Source: MR-S7 sp000400995 (GTDB lineage Bacteria > Pseudomonadota > Gammaproteobacteria > Burkholderiales > Burkholderiaceae_C). From it: DNA of 64,000 nucleotides. The stretch is from contig NZ_CP152342.1 of NCBI RefSeq assembly GCF_045291395.1, forward strand, positions 1,550,001-1,614,000, in the 5' to 3' direction. Below the pieces are notes generated by a model. The model was given only the letters and a program-made list of their open reading frames with translations. It ran no database searches and had not been told where the DNA came from. The translations under genes and the position numbers were made by a program. Below are positions 62,530-64,000 of the stretch, piece after piece (within the stretch, counting starts at the first letter, position 1; every line of letters starts with the position of its first letter).

Positions 62530-63537
62530 TCAGCGCCGGACCTGCAAGGCGCCGGGATTGACGATATTCGTCGGTGTTCCCTTGATGTAATTCACCACGT
62601 TGTCGAAGGCGGCACCGAAATAGAGCTCGTAGCTGTCCTGCTCCACGTAGCCGATATGCGGGGTGCAGATGCAGTTCTCCAGCCGCAACAGGGCATGGCC
62701 TTGCAGGATCGGCTCGCTTTCGAAGACGTCCACGGCCGCCATGCCGGGACGGCCGCGGTTGAGCGCGGCGATCAGCGCATCAGGTTCGACGAGTTCGGCG
62801 CGCGACGTATTCACGAACAGGGCGGTGGGCTTCATGCACGACAGATCGTCCAGCGTGATCATGTTGCGCGTCTCGTCCGTGAGGCGCACGTGTACCGACA
62901 CCACGTCGCATTCCGCGAAGAACTCGGCGCGCGTGCTGGACACCTGCAGCCCGTCGCTGAGCGCCTGCGCGCGCGAGGCCTCCCGGCCCCAGACCCGCAC
63001 GTTCATGCCGAAGGCGCGGCCGTAACTGGCGACGATCTGGCCAATGCGCCCGTAGCCCCAGATGCCCAGCGTCTTGCCACGCAGCACGGTGCCGATGCCG
63101 AAATTGGGCGGCATGGCGGCGGCGCGCAGGCCGGATTGCTGCCAGGCCCCATGCTTGAGGTTGGCGATGTACTGGGGCAGCCGCCGCATGGCGGCCATGA
63201 TCAAGGCCCAGGTCAGTTCGGCAGGCGCCACGGGGGAGCTGACGCCTTCCGCGACGGCGATGCCGCGCTCCGTGCACGCCGGCACGTCGATATGCGAGCC
63301 TACCCGCCCGGTCTGGGCGATCAGCTTGAGGCGGGGCAGCTTGTCCACCAGCTGGCGGTTGATATGGGTGCGGTCGCGGATCAGGACGATGATGTCCGCG
63401 TCTTTCAGCCGCACCGACAACTGGCCCAGGCCCTTGACTGTATTCGTGTAGACCTTGGCGGAATACGGGTCGAGGCGGGGTGCGCAGTGGAGCTTGCGCA
63501 CCGCGTCCTGGTAGTCGTCGAGAATGACTATGTTCAT
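62530..63537 (-). CDS. D-isomer-specific 2-hydroxyacid dehydrogenase
   Basis: The 335-residue NAD-dependent dehydrogenase has N-terminus MNIVILDDYQDAVRKLHCAP, the Rossmann motif GIWGYGRIGQIVASYGRAFG, the catalytic Arg region LFVNTSRAELVEPDALIAAL, a Glu about 29 residues later, and His in CTPHIGYVEQD. The family covers D-lactate, glycerate and phosphoglycerate-type dehydrogenases; the closest description is a phosphoglycerate dehydrogenase-like protein. The start at 63537 is chosen to match family N-termini. It is divergent from the MFS gene with a 263-bp spacer. Confidence 0.85.
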   Translation of the reverse strand: MNIVILDDYQDAVRKLHCAPRLDPYSAKVYTNTVKGLGQLSVRLKDADIIVLIRDRTHINRQLVDKLPRLKLIAQTGRVGSHIDVPACTERGIAVAEGVSSPVAPAELTWALIMAAMRRLPQYIANLKHGAWQQSGLRAAAMPPNFGIGTVLRGKTLGIWGYGRIGQIVASYGRAFGMNVRVWGREASRAQALSDGLQVSSTRAEFFAECDVVSVHVRLTDETRNMITLDDLSCMKPTALFVNTSRAELVEPDALIAALNRGRPGMAAVDVFESEPILQGHALLRLENCICTPHIGYVEQDSYELYFGAAFDNVVNYIKGTPTNIVNPGALQVRR

Positions 63538-63800
63538 TGGGTCCGGTACATCTGCACGATGGTCGGCCATCGTGTTCAAAAAATGGTCGATGCGGCCGTC
63601 TTTTCGGCGCCAAGGTCGCATTGTCGTTGATGAAAAAGGGGGTGGCCGGGCCGCCCCGGCAAATCACGCAGGAATCGACACAAGGTTACAAAACGCCTCG
63701 GTGGCTCCATGGCAGGAGCGCGACAGGAATTGGCAGCTTGTCGAGAGAGGGCCACGGCCGGACGGCGTACTCTCGCGTACTTCCATTCCATTGACTGCCC

Positions 63801-64000
63801 ATGACTGCCAAAAGCGCCACGCTCGATGCCCCGATGCCTCCGTCCGCAAGCGAGGCACAGCCCCAAGGCTTCCTCATGCCCATCGTCGGGGGCGCAGCGC
63901 TGGCCCATCTGCTCAACGACATGATCCAGGCCATGCTGCCTGCGATTTTCCCCATGCTCAAGGCGAACTTCTCGCTGAGCTTCGGGCAGATCGGGATCAT
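63801..64000 (+). CDS. MFS transporter, Fsr (fosmidomycin resistance)-like, partial
   Basis: The first 66 codons of a membrane transporter read MTAKSATLDAPMPPSASEAQ, then FLMPIVGGAALAHLLNDMIQ and AMLPAIFPMLKANFSLSFGQ. The stretch AHLLNDMIQ...IFPMLK..FSLSFGQIG closely follows the N-terminus of Fsr, an MFS exporter. The gene runs off the window, so completeness is unknown. The start at 63801 is the first ATG; the preceding 263 bp hold promoters of this gene and the divergent dehydrogenase. Confidence 0.8.
   Translation, partial: MTAKSATLDAPMPPSASEAQPQGFLMPIVGGAALAHLLNDMIQAMLPAIFPMLKANFSLSFGQIGI

Overview
The window looks like a chromosomal segment of a denitrifying betaproteobacterium of the family Comamonadaceae (Acidovorax / Alicycliphilus / Diaphorobacter type). 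The grounds are very high GC, a gyrA-serC-pheA-tyrA-aroA/cmk-rpsA-ihfB-lapA-lapB order typical of Burkholderiales, a tmRNA tag ending in FALAA, Bug-type tripartite solute-binding proteins, and a short interspersed repeat of the kind I associate with Comamonadaceae genomes. This is inferred from gene content; no search was run.

Layout. (1) 1-11.4 kb, minus strand: conserved housekeeping block (lapB, lapA, ihfB, rpsA, a fused aroA-cmk gene, tyrA, pheA, serC, gyrA) for aromatic amino acid and serine synthesis, translation and DNA topology. (2) 11.6-14.2 kb, plus strand: ompA-like protein, ubiG, gph, ssrA (tmRNA). (3) 14.2-20.4 kb: a decayed genomic island next to the tmRNA 3' end. It holds a P4-type tyrosine integrase with five 10-bp candidate arm sites, an IS5-type remnant, two different IS3-type orfA remnants, a secreted collagen-like/YadA-like/S74 protein divergent from an IPTL-CTERM protein, and a broken XRE regulator. 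(4) 20.4-27.3 kb, minus strand: an apparent eight-gene operon ridA-dadA-racemase-like-livKHMGF for uptake and oxidation of an amino acid. (5) 27.7-31.7 kb: LysR regulator, CitE-like lyase, Bug solute-binding protein and CaiB-type CoA-transferase, probably an organic-acid catabolic module. (6) 31.8-39.1 kb: AmpR-like regulator divergent from a class A beta-lactamase, argA, a membrane diguanylate cyclase, an acyltransferase and a methyltransferase. (7) 39.1-49.0 kb: a complete cytochrome cd1 nitrite reductase / heme d1 cluster (dnr-like regulator, nirN, nirJ, nirH, nirG, nirDL, nirF, nirC, nirS, with nirE divergent) carrying two Fnr/Dnr-type boxes. (8) 49.0-64.0 kb: rng, a phosphoethanolamine transferase-like protein, alpha/beta hydrolase, DMT transporter, aminotransferase, cysB, cbiX, lptG/lptF, pepA, holC, a small unknown, a livK-type binding protein, a D-2-hydroxyacid dehydrogenase and the start of an Fsr-like MFS transporter.

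How it fits together. NirE makes precorrin-2. A sirohydrochlorin chelatase such as the nearby CbiX could supply siroheme. NirDL/G/H decarboxylate it, NirJ, NirF and NirN finish heme d1, and NirS carries it. A Dnr-like regulator beside the cluster probably controls it through the boxes.

Two features cut across regions. First, a short repeat with core AGCAAGCGCAAGCAGCTAT occurs at nine loci, often as inverted pairs, and in places supplies start codons, a stop codon or coding sequence. Second, several otherwise normal genes carry single-base frameshifts. Three of them (lapB, livG, nirJ) are the same change, a six-base C/G run read as five, which looks more like sequence error than real gene loss. 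I found no CRISPR array, no tRNA and no clearly new defence system. The least explained material is the secreted-protein pair in the island and the interspersed repeat.
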